Source: Flavobacterium salmonis | GTDB lineage: Bacteria; Bacteroidota; Bacteroidia; Flavobacteriales; Flavobacteriaceae | Direction: 5' to 3' | Assembly (NCBI RefSeq): GCF_903819435.1 | Contig: NZ_CAIJDP010000079.1 | Location: forward strand, 329,585-393,584 | DNA length: 64,000 nucleotides | Part shown: positions 54,262 to 63,773 of the stretch, piece by piece | Layout: every line of letters starts with the position of its first letter | How positions within the stretch are numbered: the stretch's first letter is position 1 | The notes under the pieces: generated by a model | Told to the model about the DNA's origin: nothing | Database searches by the model: none | What the model saw: the letters and a program-made list of their open reading frames with translations, nothing else | Position numbers and translations under genes: made by a program

Positions 54262-57200
54262 TTAATTAAAATTAATGTTAAGACCTAAAACGATTGATTT
54301 TGCTAAAGGTGCCCCTCCATAATCTACAGGAACAGCAAAATCATTATTTGAACTTCCAGAGGTATTTACAGCTTCAGGATTAAATCCTACTTTGTATTTG
54401 TTCCAGTAGAACCAGTTTTCACCAGTCACATAAAGCCTCATATTATCAATTCTTTTTATATTTTTAACAGCTTCTCTTAAATTATATCCAATAGAAATAC
54501 TTCTGATACTAACATAATCTGACTTATACAGCCAGTCAGAATTTGCCTGATATCCGAAAGAAGTTTTCCAATTTCCTCTCACTGCCGGATCTACATTTAA
54601 TGCATTTTCAACAGATCCCATTCCGGTACGATCAATTGCTCTTCCCGTTAATCCATAAACTGTACCTCCATTTTGTCCTTGCACCAATACGCTCAAATCT
54701 AAATCCTTATATTTAAAACTATTGGTAATTCCCCAAGTGTATTTTGGCGTTGGATTTCCTAAATCAACACGATCTTCTGAGTTGATTTTTTTATCCCCAT
54801 TTTGATCTATATACCTTGGATCACCCAAAACCCATTTATTACCACCTATAGTAGTAGGAAGAGGAATAGAAGGGTCAGCTGCCGTTTCAGCTGCTGCTGC
54901 ATCAAGATCTGCCTGAGTTATGACACCATTTTGCTGCAAACCAAAAATAGTATACATTGGTTTACCAACTTCTAATTTAATAAAAGGAGTTCCTCCGTCA
55001 AAAGAATTACTAATTTCAATTTTAGTCTGATCCGGTCCCAATGCAATCACTTTATTTTCGTTATGGCTTATATTGGCCGATGTTCTCCACTCAAAATTAT
55101 CAGTCTTAAAGTTTACTGTATTTAATTCAAACTCCCAACCTTGATTTTGTACTGCTCCCACATTAGTAAGATAACTTGTAAATCCTGATGCAGCAGGAAC
55201 CGGAAGTCTTAGTAATAAATCACTATTTGTTTTTCTGTAAACATCGAATGTTGCAGAAATTCTGTTTTTTAGAATTGATAAATCCAATCCGAAATCGACA
55301 CTTTTAGATTCCTCCCAATGCAATGAAGGATTCCCTATAGAATTTACACCTTGCCCAATTCCTACAGCACCTCCAACAGAATAATTAAATTGACCTAATG
55401 TAGAAAAAGAAGAATAACTACCAATATTATTACTACCATTAGTTCCTGTACTTGCTCTTAATTTTAATTCATTAAGCCAATCCACATTTTGCAAAAATGA
55501 CTCCTGTTTAACTCTCCATGCCAATGATAGAGAATAAAATGTCCCCCATCTTTTCTCGCTTCCAAATTTAGAAGAACCATCACTTCTAACACTGGCAGAA
55601 AGCATATATTTTTCTTTATAATCATATTGAAATCTACTGAAATAAGACAGTAAAGTATTTTTTTCTGCATTAGTAGAACCAAGCGATCCTGTTGGAAGTG
55701 TTTCAATTGTTGAACTACTGTAAAGACCACCTGAAGCAAGACTCGATCTGGTAATTTTATAAGAACTGAAGGACTCCCCTAAAAGAACATTAAAACTATG
55801 ATTTCCAACAGATTTATTATAATTTAAAGTATTCTCATTTACAATATTTAATCTTCTATAGGTATTATATGCTCCTCTGATACTCGCCTGAACATCATTC
55901 GGTGTGTAACTTTCGAATACATTATCTGAATTATCAAAATTAATTGTACTTTTTAATGTAAAGGCATTTGCAAATTTATAATCAGCATAAGTAGAAACAA
56001 TATTTCTGTACATCGAATTTTTACCAGTTTTAGCTAAAGCATTAAGCATATTGGTCGTACTGCTTCCCCAAGCATATCGGGTCGTATATTTTTCACCTGC
56101 AGCATTTGGGGCACTTTCAAAAACAGGAGTTGCTACTAATGCTTTGAATAATGTATTATCTTTTCCTTCAACTCCAGGATCATTTTTTTCAGAATAAGAA
56201 GGAGCTAAATTAATTCCCATTTTAAAACTGTCTGATAACTTAACATCAATATTTGCTCTTGCAGAAAATAAAGTATAATCTGTACCTACGATATATCCTG
56301 TATTTTTTTGATAATTTGCAGAAACATAATAATTAACTACATCTGTTGCTCCCGATGCAGATAATTGATAATTGCTAAACTCTCCGGTACGAAAAACTTT
56401 ATCCTGCCAGTCAATATAATCTAATCCAGGATGTCCTGGCATATCCCATCTTTCGTCATACAAATAAGTATAATATCTATTATTAGTTGTATTAAGAGGA
56501 GCTGTTGGATTTACAGAATTGTAAGCAGCGATTCGCTCTGCATTAGTCTGACTAGCTGAAGCTCCCGCAATACCAGAACCTACCCATTGGGTATCAATCA
56601 TTGTTTTAGCTCTCTTAATCCAGCCTTCAGCAGATAACATATCCACCCTGTTAGCTTCTTTATTTATACCGCCATAGGTATTAAAAGTGAATTTTGCTTT
56701 TCCTTTTTTTCCTTTTTTGGTAGTAATCAAAACGACACCATTAGCAGCCCTTGAACCATAAATAGAGGCTGCTGCTGCGTCTTTCAGTACCTCTATAGAC
56801 GCAATATCATTTGGATTCATATTATCTAAAGGGCTTCCATTAGAAAAACCTCCATTAACATTTGTTCCTTCAGTAGAAATTGGAAAACCATCTACTACGT
56901 ACAAAGGCTCGTTTCCTGCAGTGATAGATCCAGCTCCACGAATTTCAATACTAAAAGGCTGTCCAGGTAAACCCGTAGTTTGTTTTACACGAACCCCTGC
57001 AATCTGACCAATCATCCCCTGATCAACTCTTGAAATAGGTCTATCTGTAAAATTTTCTGTTTTTATTCCTGATATAGCACCCGAAGTTAATTTTTTCTTT
57101 TGTGTACCATAACCAATTACTACAACTTCATTTAAATTAGAACTTTCATTATCTAAAGAAATATCATAATTATTGGAAGTACCCACTTTTAATTCTTTCG

Positions 57201-57441
57201 ACACAAATCCTACAAAAGAAAAAACTAAAGTTTCCCCTGGAGAGACTGCTATTTTATATCTTCCATCAAAATCTGTACTCGTTCCTCTATTCGTCCCTTT
57301 TACTAATACGTTCACTCCCGGTATAGAGAGTTTAGCCGGATCAGTAACTGCCCCCGTAACCTCTTTGCTCTGCGAATAACCAGATGCATGCAATAATGCA
57401 AACATGGCGACAATCAGCAGATGATTAATTTTCTTTTTCAT
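54262..57441 (-). CDS. SusC/RagA-family TonB-dependent transporter
   Basis: A 1059-residue outer-membrane transporter with signal peptide MKKKINHLLIVAMFALLHASGYSQ. Carboxypeptidase-regulatory-like domain (GAVTDPAKLSIPGVNVLVKGTNRGTSTDFDG), linker LNEVVVIGYGTQKKKLTSGAI, plug (EIRGAGSITAGNEPLYVVDGFPI, DAAAASIYGSRAANGVVLITTKKG) and barrel ending SIVLGLNINFN. With the SusD that follows after 1 bp it forms the main importer of the locus. Its promoter has two perfect CAGG half-sites and a perfect -7 box. Confidence 0.95.
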   Translation of the reverse strand: MKKKINHLLIVAMFALLHASGYSQSKEVTGAVTDPAKLSIPGVNVLVKGTNRGTSTDFDGRYKIAVSPGETLVFSFVGFVSKELKVGTSNNYDISLDNESSNLNEVVVIGYGTQKKKLTSGAISGIKTENFTDRPISRVDQGMIGQIAGVRVKQTTGLPGQPFSIEIRGAGSITAGNEPLYVVDGFPISTEGTNVNGGFSNGSPLDNMNPNDIASIEVLKDAAAASIYGSRAANGVVLITTKKGKKGKAKFTFNTYGGINKEANRVDMLSAEGWIKRAKTMIDTQWVGSGIAGASASQTNAERIAAYNSVNPTAPLNTTNNRYYTYLYDERWDMPGHPGLDYIDWQDKVFRTGEFSNYQLSASGATDVVNYYVSANYQKNTGYIVGTDYTLFSARANIDVKLSDSFKMGINLAPSYSEKNDPGVEGKDNTLFKALVATPVFESAPNAAGEKYTTRYAWGSSTTNMLNALAKTGKNSMYRNIVSTYADYKFANAFTLKSTINFDNSDNVFESYTPNDVQASIRGAYNTYRRLNIVNENTLNYNKSVGNHSFNVLLGESFSSYKITRSSLASGGLYSSSTIETLPTGSLGSTNAEKNTLLSYFSRFQYDYKEKYMLSASVRSDGSSKFGSEKRWGTFYSLSLAWRVKQESFLQNVDWLNELKLRASTGTNGSNNIGSYSSFSTLGQFNYSVGGAVGIGQGVNSIGNPSLHWEESKSVDFGLDLSILKNRISATFDVYRKTNSDLLLRLPVPAASGFTSYLTNVGAVQNQGWEFELNTVNFKTDNFEWRTSANISHNENKVIALGPDQTKIEISNSFDGGTPFIKLEVGKPMYTIFGLQQNGVITQADLDAAAAETAADPSIPLPTTIGGNKWVLGDPRYIDQNGDKKINSEDRVDLGNPTPKYTWGITNSFKYKDLDLSVLVQGQNGGTVYGLTGRAIDRTGMGSVENALNVDPAVRGNWKTSFGYQANSDWLYKSDYVSIRSISIGYNLREAVKNIKRIDNMRLYVTGENWFYWNKYKVGFNPEAVNTSGSSNNDFAVPVDYGGAPLAKSIVLGLNINFN

Positions 57442-57474
57442 AAAAAGTTAAATTTCGTTAATAATTAGTTTATT

Positions 57475-57519
57475 CAAATTTATTTAGAAGGGACACCCAC
57501 AGCATCCTGTAGTATCCTG
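57475..57519 (-). promoter_or_regulatory. Operator and -7 box of the SusCD operon at 52710-57441
   Basis: Coding strand: CAGGATACTACAGGAT (57519-57504), both half-sites perfect at 10-bp pitch, 21 nt, then TAAATTTG (57482-57475), a perfect -7 box 33 bp before the ATG. This is the best match to the consensus in the window. Confidence 0.82.
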
Positions 57520-57740
57520 TTAGAATTCAGTATATTATACTTTATCTTTAATTTTTAATTAACAAAAAAGGACAACTTACTGATTAGCAAGACCAAACAC
57601 AGCAGCTATTTCGCAATAAAAAATCTAAAATTTAAATAAATTATTTTTTAAATATTCATACTTTTTTACACAAAAACATATCAAATCAAGAAAAATATAG
57701 TTTGTCTCTTATTTACTAATTTATTATCAATAATAAACAA

Positions 57741-57785
57741 CAGGACGGAACAGGATAGGAATTTCGCAAATCACATATACATTTA
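57741..57785 (+). promoter_or_regulatory. Operator and -7 box of the GH106-GH105-esterase operon
   Basis: CAGGACGGAACAGGAT (57741-57756) with both half-sites at 10-bp pitch, 21 nt, then TACATTTA (57778-57785), 73 bp before the ATG at 57859. It lies in the 417-bp divergent region shared with the SusCD operon promoter; the about 220 bp between the two sites are AT-rich with no other signal. Confidence 0.8.
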
Positions 57786-57858
57786 CTTTTCATGATTTTT
57801 TTGCTTTCATTGCCAGCTTCAAATAAATTACTATCAACAATTGAATACAACCCTAATA

Positions 57859-60654
57859 ATGAAACTTATCAAAACACAACTTTTTTTATTTTTTACGATA
57901 TTCATAAGCCTCCATACTTATTCACAAAACAAATCTATATGGCCGGACTCCAGTAATATAAATCAGCCTTGGGCTCGTTGGTGGTGGATGGGAAGCGCCG
58001 TGGATAAGCCAAACTTAAAAAAGAGTCTAGTTGATTTTTATAAAGCCGGAATTGGCGGGGTAGAAATTACTCCTATATATGGTGTAAAAGGTGAAGAAAA
58101 TAATTTTATTGATTATTTGTCTCCAAAATGGATGGAAATGCTGGATTATACTATTCATGTAGCAGACAGTCTAAAAATGCAGGTTGATATGGTTTTAGGC
58201 ACCGGATGGCCTTACGGCGGTTCTCACATTACCCTGCCCCATGCAGCCACAAAACTGATTGTAGAAAAATATCAGCTAAAAAAGAATGAAACAATAGATC
58301 GTTCTATAAAACTGGAAGACACTAAGGAAAAGACTCCCGCAGAACTGTTATATGTTTTAGCCTACGGCAGTGATGGAAGTTATGTAAATCTAACCGATCA
58401 ATTAAAAAATAAAAATTCAAAACTAAATGATAAAGGTATCGAAGGATCTTCTGTAAGCTTAGTCAACACATTAGAACCAAATAAACTAAAATGGAAAGCA
58501 AAAAAAACAGATTATACCATTTATGCTGTTTTTAGCGGTAAGACCGCACAAAAGGTAAAAAGAGCAGCTCCGGGAGGAAATGGATATACTTTAGATCATT
58601 ATTCAGAAGAAGCGTTGAATGCATATGTAGTTCCATTCAACAATGCTTTAAAAGGACGTGAAGGAAAAATCAGGGCTATTTTTAATGATAGCTATGAAGT
58701 ATACGGAACCGACTTTACTCCAAACTTTTTTGAGGAATTCCAAAATCGAAGAGGATATGACCTTAAAAAGCAATTATCACTATTATTAAGCGAAAAAGAT
58801 GATGAAATTTCTAACCGAATAAGAAGTGATTACAGACAGACCATAGCCGACTTATTATTGAATAAATTTGATAAGCCATGGACACAATGGGCCAATTCAA
58901 AAAATTTCAAAACCAAACTTCAGGCACACGGATCTCCCGGAAATTTAATTGACTTATATGCTTCTGCTGACATTCCTGAATGTGAAACTTTTGGCTCTAT
59001 GCCTTTTGATATTCCGGGCTTTAGACGTGAAAAACAAGACATACGTGAGGGTGATGCTGATCCTGTAATGCTTAAATTCTCTTCATCGGCAGCACATATT
59101 TCAGGAAAAAATCTCGTTTCATCAGAAACTTTTACATGGCTAAGAGAACATTTTAAAACGGCTTTGTCTCAATGCAAACCGGAGGCTGAAGATTTAATGC
59201 TAAATGGTGTCAATCATATTTTTCTTCATGGATCCACTTATTCACCGGACAGAGCGGTCTGGCCGGGATGGAAATTTTATGCTTCTGTGAATTTCAATGC
59301 AAATAATAATATCTGGGAAGATGCTCCGTCCCTCTTCTCCTATATAGCAAACTGTCAGTCAATGTTACAACAGGGAAAATCAGATAATGAAATTTTACTT
59401 TACTGGCCTATTTTTGATACCTGGGACAAATATCACAATGGAACTTTGTTTTTTCAATTCAAAATACACTCTTTGTCTGAATGGCTGCATGAAACATCTT
59501 TTTACAACACAACAAAAGAGCTAATGAAAAAAGGCTACGGAGTCGATTTTATCTCTGATAATTTCATTGCCGAAGCAAAAGTTGTAGATGGAAAAATCAG
59601 TCTTCCGGGCGGTACTTTTAAATCGTTAATTATTCCTGCATGTAAAAAAATGCCTCTTGTTACTTTGCAAAAACTAATTGAATTACAAAAAGCCGGTGGT
59701 AAAATTATTTTTGAAGGATTACCTGAATCTGTTCCGGGTTTTAATGATTACAAAAAACAGGAAGTAAAACTTCTGGCTGTTATAGCCGAAAATAAAGAAG
59801 CAGCAAAACCGGTTTCTAATATTGTTGAAACATTGGAAAATGCTCAAATATATCCTGAGACACTTGTCAATACAGGTTTGAAATTTATTAGAAGAGATGT
59901 AGATGGTGAAAAAATATATTATCTTGTAAATCATACTCCAAAAACAATTGATGATTTCATTCCGTTGCAAATAGGCAATAAAGAAATTATCATTTTCGAT
60001 CCTTTAAACAGAGAATTCGGTAATGCAGTCGTAAAAAAATCCGGCAACACAACTTTGGTTAAAATCAAAATTGAACCTGGCCAATCTTATTTTTTGAAGA
60101 CAGAAAATACTGCTTCTCAAAAAAAATGGAATTACTATGAACCAACTGCTGATGCAATTGCACTAAAAGGAAACTGGAAAATCAATTTTGACAAAGGCGG
60201 ACCGAAATTACCTCCAGCTGCGACAGTTTCAAATCTGGAATCATGGACAAAATTAGGTCCTGAAGCTGAAGCTTTTTCCGGATCGGCAACTTACAGACTT
60301 GAATTTGAGAATCCGAATGCTAAAACAGAATCATGGAATTTAAATCTGGGAGATGTTCGCGAAAGCGCAAAAGTCTGGCTAAATGATCAATTTATTGGTA
60401 CTGCATGGTCTGTTCCTTATAAACTGAACATTGGAAAATTAAAACCCGGAAAAAACACTTTAAAAATTCAGGTAACAAATCTTTCTGCAAACCGAATTCG
60501 TGACAAAGAATTAAAAGGCGAAGAATGGAAGATTTTCTATGAAATCAATATGGTTGACAAAGACTATAAAAAATTTGATGCAACAAAATGGAGTCCAATG
60601 CCATCCGGGTTATTAGGTCCTGTTACAATTACACCTTTAAAACAACAAAATTAA
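57859..60654 (+). CDS. GH106 alpha-L-rhamnosidase
   Basis: A 931-residue secreted enzyme. I start it at ATG 57859, where the signal peptide MKLIKTQLFLFFTIFISLHTYSQ begins; the frame also has a TTG at 57841. GH106 features: NQPWARWWWMGSAVDKPNLKKSLVDFYKAGIGGVEITPIYGVKG, MQVDMVLGTGWPYGGSHI, SETFTWLREHFKTALSQCKPEAEDLMLNGVNHIFLHGSTYSP, and FHASVNF-like barrel strands. The C-terminus is a GH2-type sugar-binding sandwich (SATYRLEFENPN...GTAWSVPYKLNIGKL). It releases terminal L-rhamnose from RG-I fragments, the sugar rhaM acts on. First gene of a three-gene operon. Confidence 0.93.
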   Translation: MKLIKTQLFLFFTIFISLHTYSQNKSIWPDSSNINQPWARWWWMGSAVDKPNLKKSLVDFYKAGIGGVEITPIYGVKGEENNFIDYLSPKWMEMLDYTIHVADSLKMQVDMVLGTGWPYGGSHITLPHAATKLIVEKYQLKKNETIDRSIKLEDTKEKTPAELLYVLAYGSDGSYVNLTDQLKNKNSKLNDKGIEGSSVSLVNTLEPNKLKWKAKKTDYTIYAVFSGKTAQKVKRAAPGGNGYTLDHYSEEALNAYVVPFNNALKGREGKIRAIFNDSYEVYGTDFTPNFFEEFQNRRGYDLKKQLSLLLSEKDDEISNRIRSDYRQTIADLLLNKFDKPWTQWANSKNFKTKLQAHGSPGNLIDLYASADIPECETFGSMPFDIPGFRREKQDIREGDADPVMLKFSSSAAHISGKNLVSSETFTWLREHFKTALSQCKPEAEDLMLNGVNHIFLHGSTYSPDRAVWPGWKFYASVNFNANNNIWEDAPSLFSYIANCQSMLQQGKSDNEILLYWPIFDTWDKYHNGTLFFQFKIHSLSEWLHETSFYNTTKELMKKGYGVDFISDNFIAEAKVVDGKISLPGGTFKSLIIPACKKMPLVTLQKLIELQKAGGKIIFEGLPESVPGFNDYKKQEVKLLAVIAENKEAAKPVSNIVETLENAQIYPETLVNTGLKFIRRDVDGEKIYYLVNHTPKTIDDFIPLQIGNKEIIIFDPLNREFGNAVVKKSGNTTLVKIKIEPGQSYFLKTENTASQKKWNYYEPTADAIALKGNWKINFDKGGPKLPPAATVSNLESWTKLGPEAEAFSGSATYRLEFENPNAKTESWNLNLGDVRESAKVWLNDQFIGTAWSVPYKLNIGKLKPGKNTLKIQVTNLSANRIRDKELKGEEWKIFYEINMVDKDYKKFDATKWSPMPSGLLGPVTITPLKQQN

Positions 60655-60673
60655 TTTCTCAATAATAACAAAA

Positions 60674-61798
60674 ATGAAAAAGTTACTTTTAGTTTTCGCT
60701 ATATGCTTTTTATATACGAATACCACAAACGCACAACAGCCATTTGATAAAAAACTGGTACTGAAACAAATGATTTTAGCCAATGATTATTTCATGCAAA
60801 AATGGCCGGAAACAGGTAAAACAATAATAACTAATAAAGAACGTCCAAGTAATATATGGACGCGTGGAGTATATTATGAAGGATTAATGGCTTTGCATGA
60901 AATCTTTCCAAAAGAAGCCTATTACAACTACGCTTATGAATGGTCAGAATTTCACAAATGGGGTTTTAATAGCGGAAACGTAACCCGAAATGCAGACAAT
61001 TATTGTGCTGCCCAAACCTATATTGATTTGTATAATTTAGAACCGGATGCTAAAAAGCTAAAAAACACCAAAGCAAATATCAATATGCTGCTAAATACGC
61101 CTCAATTAGACGACTGGTCTTGGATTGATGCTATTCAGATGGGAATGCCGGTTTTTGCAAAATTGGGAGTTTTGGAAAAAGACAATCGCTATTTCGAAAA
61201 GATGTATCAAATGTATATGTATTCAAGAAACAAACATGGTGATAACGGTCTTTTTAACCCAAAAGATGGTCTATGGTGGCGTGATGCCGATTTTGATCCT
61301 CCTTACAAAGAACCAAACGGAGAAGACTGCTACTGGAGCCGCGGAAATGGATGGGTAATTGGCGCATTAGCAAAAGTCCTGACAATAATTCCTCAAAATA
61401 CACCTCACAGAGATCAGTACGTAAAGGATTTAAAAGCAATGGCAGCGGCTTTAGTACCTATACAAAGACCTGACGGGTTCTGGAATGTAAGTTTACATGA
61501 CCCAACAAATTTTGGCGAAAAAGAAACATCAGGAACCGCTTTATTCGTTTACGGAATGGCATACGGTATAAACAGTGGAATTTTGAAAAAAGAAACGTAT
61601 CTTCCAGTGGTTGAAAAAGCCTGGAATGGAATAATAAAAGAAAGTTTACATGAAAATGGATTTTTAGGTTTTTTACAATCTACAGGAAAAGAACCTAAAG
61701 ATGGTCAGCCCTTATCTTATGATAAAATTCCGGATTTTGAAGATTACGGATTAGGCTGCTTTTTATTGGCCGGATCAGAAATTTATAAAATGAAATAA
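60674..61798 (+). CDS. GH105-family unsaturated rhamnogalacturonyl hydrolase
   Basis: A 374-residue secreted (alpha/alpha)6 enzyme, closer to the YteR type than the copy at 34891. DDWSWIDAIQMGMPVFAKLG (Asp152), CYWSRGNGWVIGALAKVL, GFWNVSLHDP, ETSGTALFVYGMAYGI and the end GLGCFLLAGSEIYKM match the family. It removes the unsaturated uronic acid from products of PL11 lyases. It starts 20 bp after GH106, and its stop codon overlaps the ATG of the next gene by one base (TAATG). Confidence 0.92.
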   Translation: MKKLLLVFAICFLYTNTTNAQQPFDKKLVLKQMILANDYFMQKWPETGKTIITNKERPSNIWTRGVYYEGLMALHEIFPKEAYYNYAYEWSEFHKWGFNSGNVTRNADNYCAAQTYIDLYNLEPDAKKLKNTKANINMLLNTPQLDDWSWIDAIQMGMPVFAKLGVLEKDNRYFEKMYQMYMYSRNKHGDNGLFNPKDGLWWRDADFDPPYKEPNGEDCYWSRGNGWVIGALAKVLTIIPQNTPHRDQYVKDLKAMAAALVPIQRPDGFWNVSLHDPTNFGEKETSGTALFVYGMAYGINSGILKKETYLPVVEKAWNGIIKESLHENGFLGFLQSTGKEPKDGQPLSYDKIPDFEDYGLGCFLLAGSEIYKMK

Positions 61799-63582
61799 TG
61801 AAAAAAGCACTATTATTTTTTGTTTCTTTAGGAATAAGCCTTACTGCTTTTTCTCAAAAAAAGGAAATTCCATTATGGGATAAAGTCCCTGATGAAATTA
61901 TTTCTAAAGAATATATCGAGAAAATAGTTACTACTAAGGATGGTATTGCTGTGGATGTCCGCAAAGTTACAGCACCTACTCTTACAGCTTATTTTGCAGA
62001 TCAGGAAAAATCAAAAGGAACTTCTGTTATAATATGTCCCGGAGGTGCTTATGGAATGCTGGCTATTGACAAAGAAGGCTATAAAGTTGCCGAATGGTTT
62101 AACAGTTTAGGAATAAATGCTTTTGTTTTAAAGTACCGATTGCCCAGCGATTTAATCATGAAAAACAAAACTGTTGCACCTTTGCAGGATGCTCAGGAAG
62201 CAGTCCGTCTGGTTAGAAGAAATGCTGCAAAATGGAAATTAGATCCTAACAAAATTGGTTTTATGGGATTTTCTGCCGGAGGACATCTTGCATCAACTTT
62301 AGCGACTCATTATGACGATAAAGTCTATACACCTAGTGACACAACAAGTGCAAAACCTAATTTTTCAATTCTGATTTATCCTGTAATATCCATGCAGGAA
62401 GATATTACACACCAAGGTTCAAAAGATAATTTGTTAGGCAAAAATGCTCAGGGCGAAATAGTTGATAAATATTCGAATGAAAAACAGATAAAAGCTTCAA
62501 CACCAAAAACATTTTTAGTGCATGCTACTGATGATAAAGCTGTTCCTGTAGAAAATAGTATTAATTACTATTTAGCCTTAAAAAAAGAAAAAGTTCCGGC
62601 AGAAATGCATTTATACGAAAACGGAGGTCATGGTTTTGGTCTTGGTGTAAAAGGCACCAACGCCTTCTGGCCTGAAACCTGCAAAAAATGGCTGGCTGTT
62701 AACGATTATACTTTAAAATCTGATGGTTATGTATTTACATATTTTAAAGGCAATGGCGAAGACGGGCTACATTTGGCTTACAGCGAAGACGGTTATAAAT
62801 GGAATACTTTAAAAAATGACACATCTTTTTTAACTCCTGAAGTTGGAAAAGACAAACTTATGAGAGATCCTTGTGTAATTAAAGGTGGTGACGGATTATA
62901 TCACATGGTTTGGACAGTAAGCTGGACAGATAAAGGCATTGGTTATGCTTCTTCAAAAGATTTAATCCACTGGTCAAAACAGGAATTTATTCCGGTTATG
63001 GCACATGAAGAAAAAACAAGAAATACCTGGGCTCCGGAAATTACATATGATGAAAAATCCAAAACCTATATGATTTACTGGGCTTCTACAATCGACGGAA
63101 AGTTTTTAGAAACCAAATCGGAAGAAGAGAAAGGATACAATCACAGGATTTATTATACCACAACCAAAGATTTTAAAAAGTTTTCTAAAACAAAATTGCT
63201 TTATGAACCTGGCTTTAATGTCATAGACGCTTCAATTGTAAAGACTGAAGATGGATTTACGATGTATTTAAAAGACGAAACAAAAGTCCCGGTTCAGAAG
63301 AATTTAAAAGTAGCGACCAGCAAAAAACTGGAAGGACCATACACAAAAGCAAGCGACCCAATTACTGGAAATTATTGGGCTGAGGGTCCAACGGCGATTA
63401 AAATAGATAATTCGTGGATTGTTTATTTTGATAAATACACCCAAAAGAAATATGGCGCCGTAAAACAAACTTCTAAAGGCTGGGAAGACATTTCTGACGA
63501 GGTTAGTTTTCCTAAGGGGACACGCCACGGAACTGTTTTGAAAGTTCCATCTGAGGTAATTACTAAATTGAAAAAACTATAA
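61798..63582 (+). CDS. Bifunctional alpha/beta-hydrolase esterase fused to a GH43-like glycosidase
   Basis: A 594-residue secreted two-domain protein. Residues about 25-300 form an esterase: CPGGAYG oxyanion loop, GFSAGGH with Ser159, ATDDKAVP with Asp245/246 and GGHGFG with His278. Residues about 305-590 form a five-bladed GH43-like propeller: LMRDPCVIKGGDGLYHMVWT (putative base Asp357), NTWAPEITYDEKSKTYMIYWAST, VIDASIVKTEDGFTMYLKDE and NYWAEGPTAIKIDNSWIVYFDKY. Such fusions take off acyl groups and a side-chain sugar in one go. It is coupled to GH105 by a TAATG overlap and ends the operon. Confidence 0.9.
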   Translation: MKKALLFFVSLGISLTAFSQKKEIPLWDKVPDEIISKEYIEKIVTTKDGIAVDVRKVTAPTLTAYFADQEKSKGTSVIICPGGAYGMLAIDKEGYKVAEWFNSLGINAFVLKYRLPSDLIMKNKTVAPLQDAQEAVRLVRRNAAKWKLDPNKIGFMGFSAGGHLASTLATHYDDKVYTPSDTTSAKPNFSILIYPVISMQEDITHQGSKDNLLGKNAQGEIVDKYSNEKQIKASTPKTFLVHATDDKAVPVENSINYYLALKKEKVPAEMHLYENGGHGFGLGVKGTNAFWPETCKKWLAVNDYTLKSDGYVFTYFKGNGEDGLHLAYSEDGYKWNTLKNDTSFLTPEVGKDKLMRDPCVIKGGDGLYHMVWTVSWTDKGIGYASSKDLIHWSKQEFIPVMAHEEKTRNTWAPEITYDEKSKTYMIYWASTIDGKFLETKSEEEKGYNHRIYYTTTKDFKKFSKTKLLYEPGFNVIDASIVKTEDGFTMYLKDETKVPVQKNLKVATSKKLEGPYTKASDPITGNYWAEGPTAIKIDNSWIVYFDKYTQKKYGAVKQTSKGWEDISDEVSFPKGTRHGTVLKVPSEVITKLKKL

Positions 63583-63773
63583 ATTAAATATACCAATGAC
63601 ATAATTGGGTTGTAAAATCTACTATTATAATTTGTTAAAAAACATTTTTATACTTTATTCACCACATAACATATTATTACTTTATTAAGTAATTCAAGTT
63701 GCTAGTTATAAAATATAAAAAGTAAGCATCAAAAGTGAGAAATTTGGTTTACGACAACTAAAGACTCACAGAT
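63583..63773. other. Gap between the PUL end and the IS element
   Basis: AT-rich; no terminator hairpin is clear. The left end of the insertion sequence should lie within it, but its terminal inverted repeat cannot be confirmed without the right end. Confidence 0.4.
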
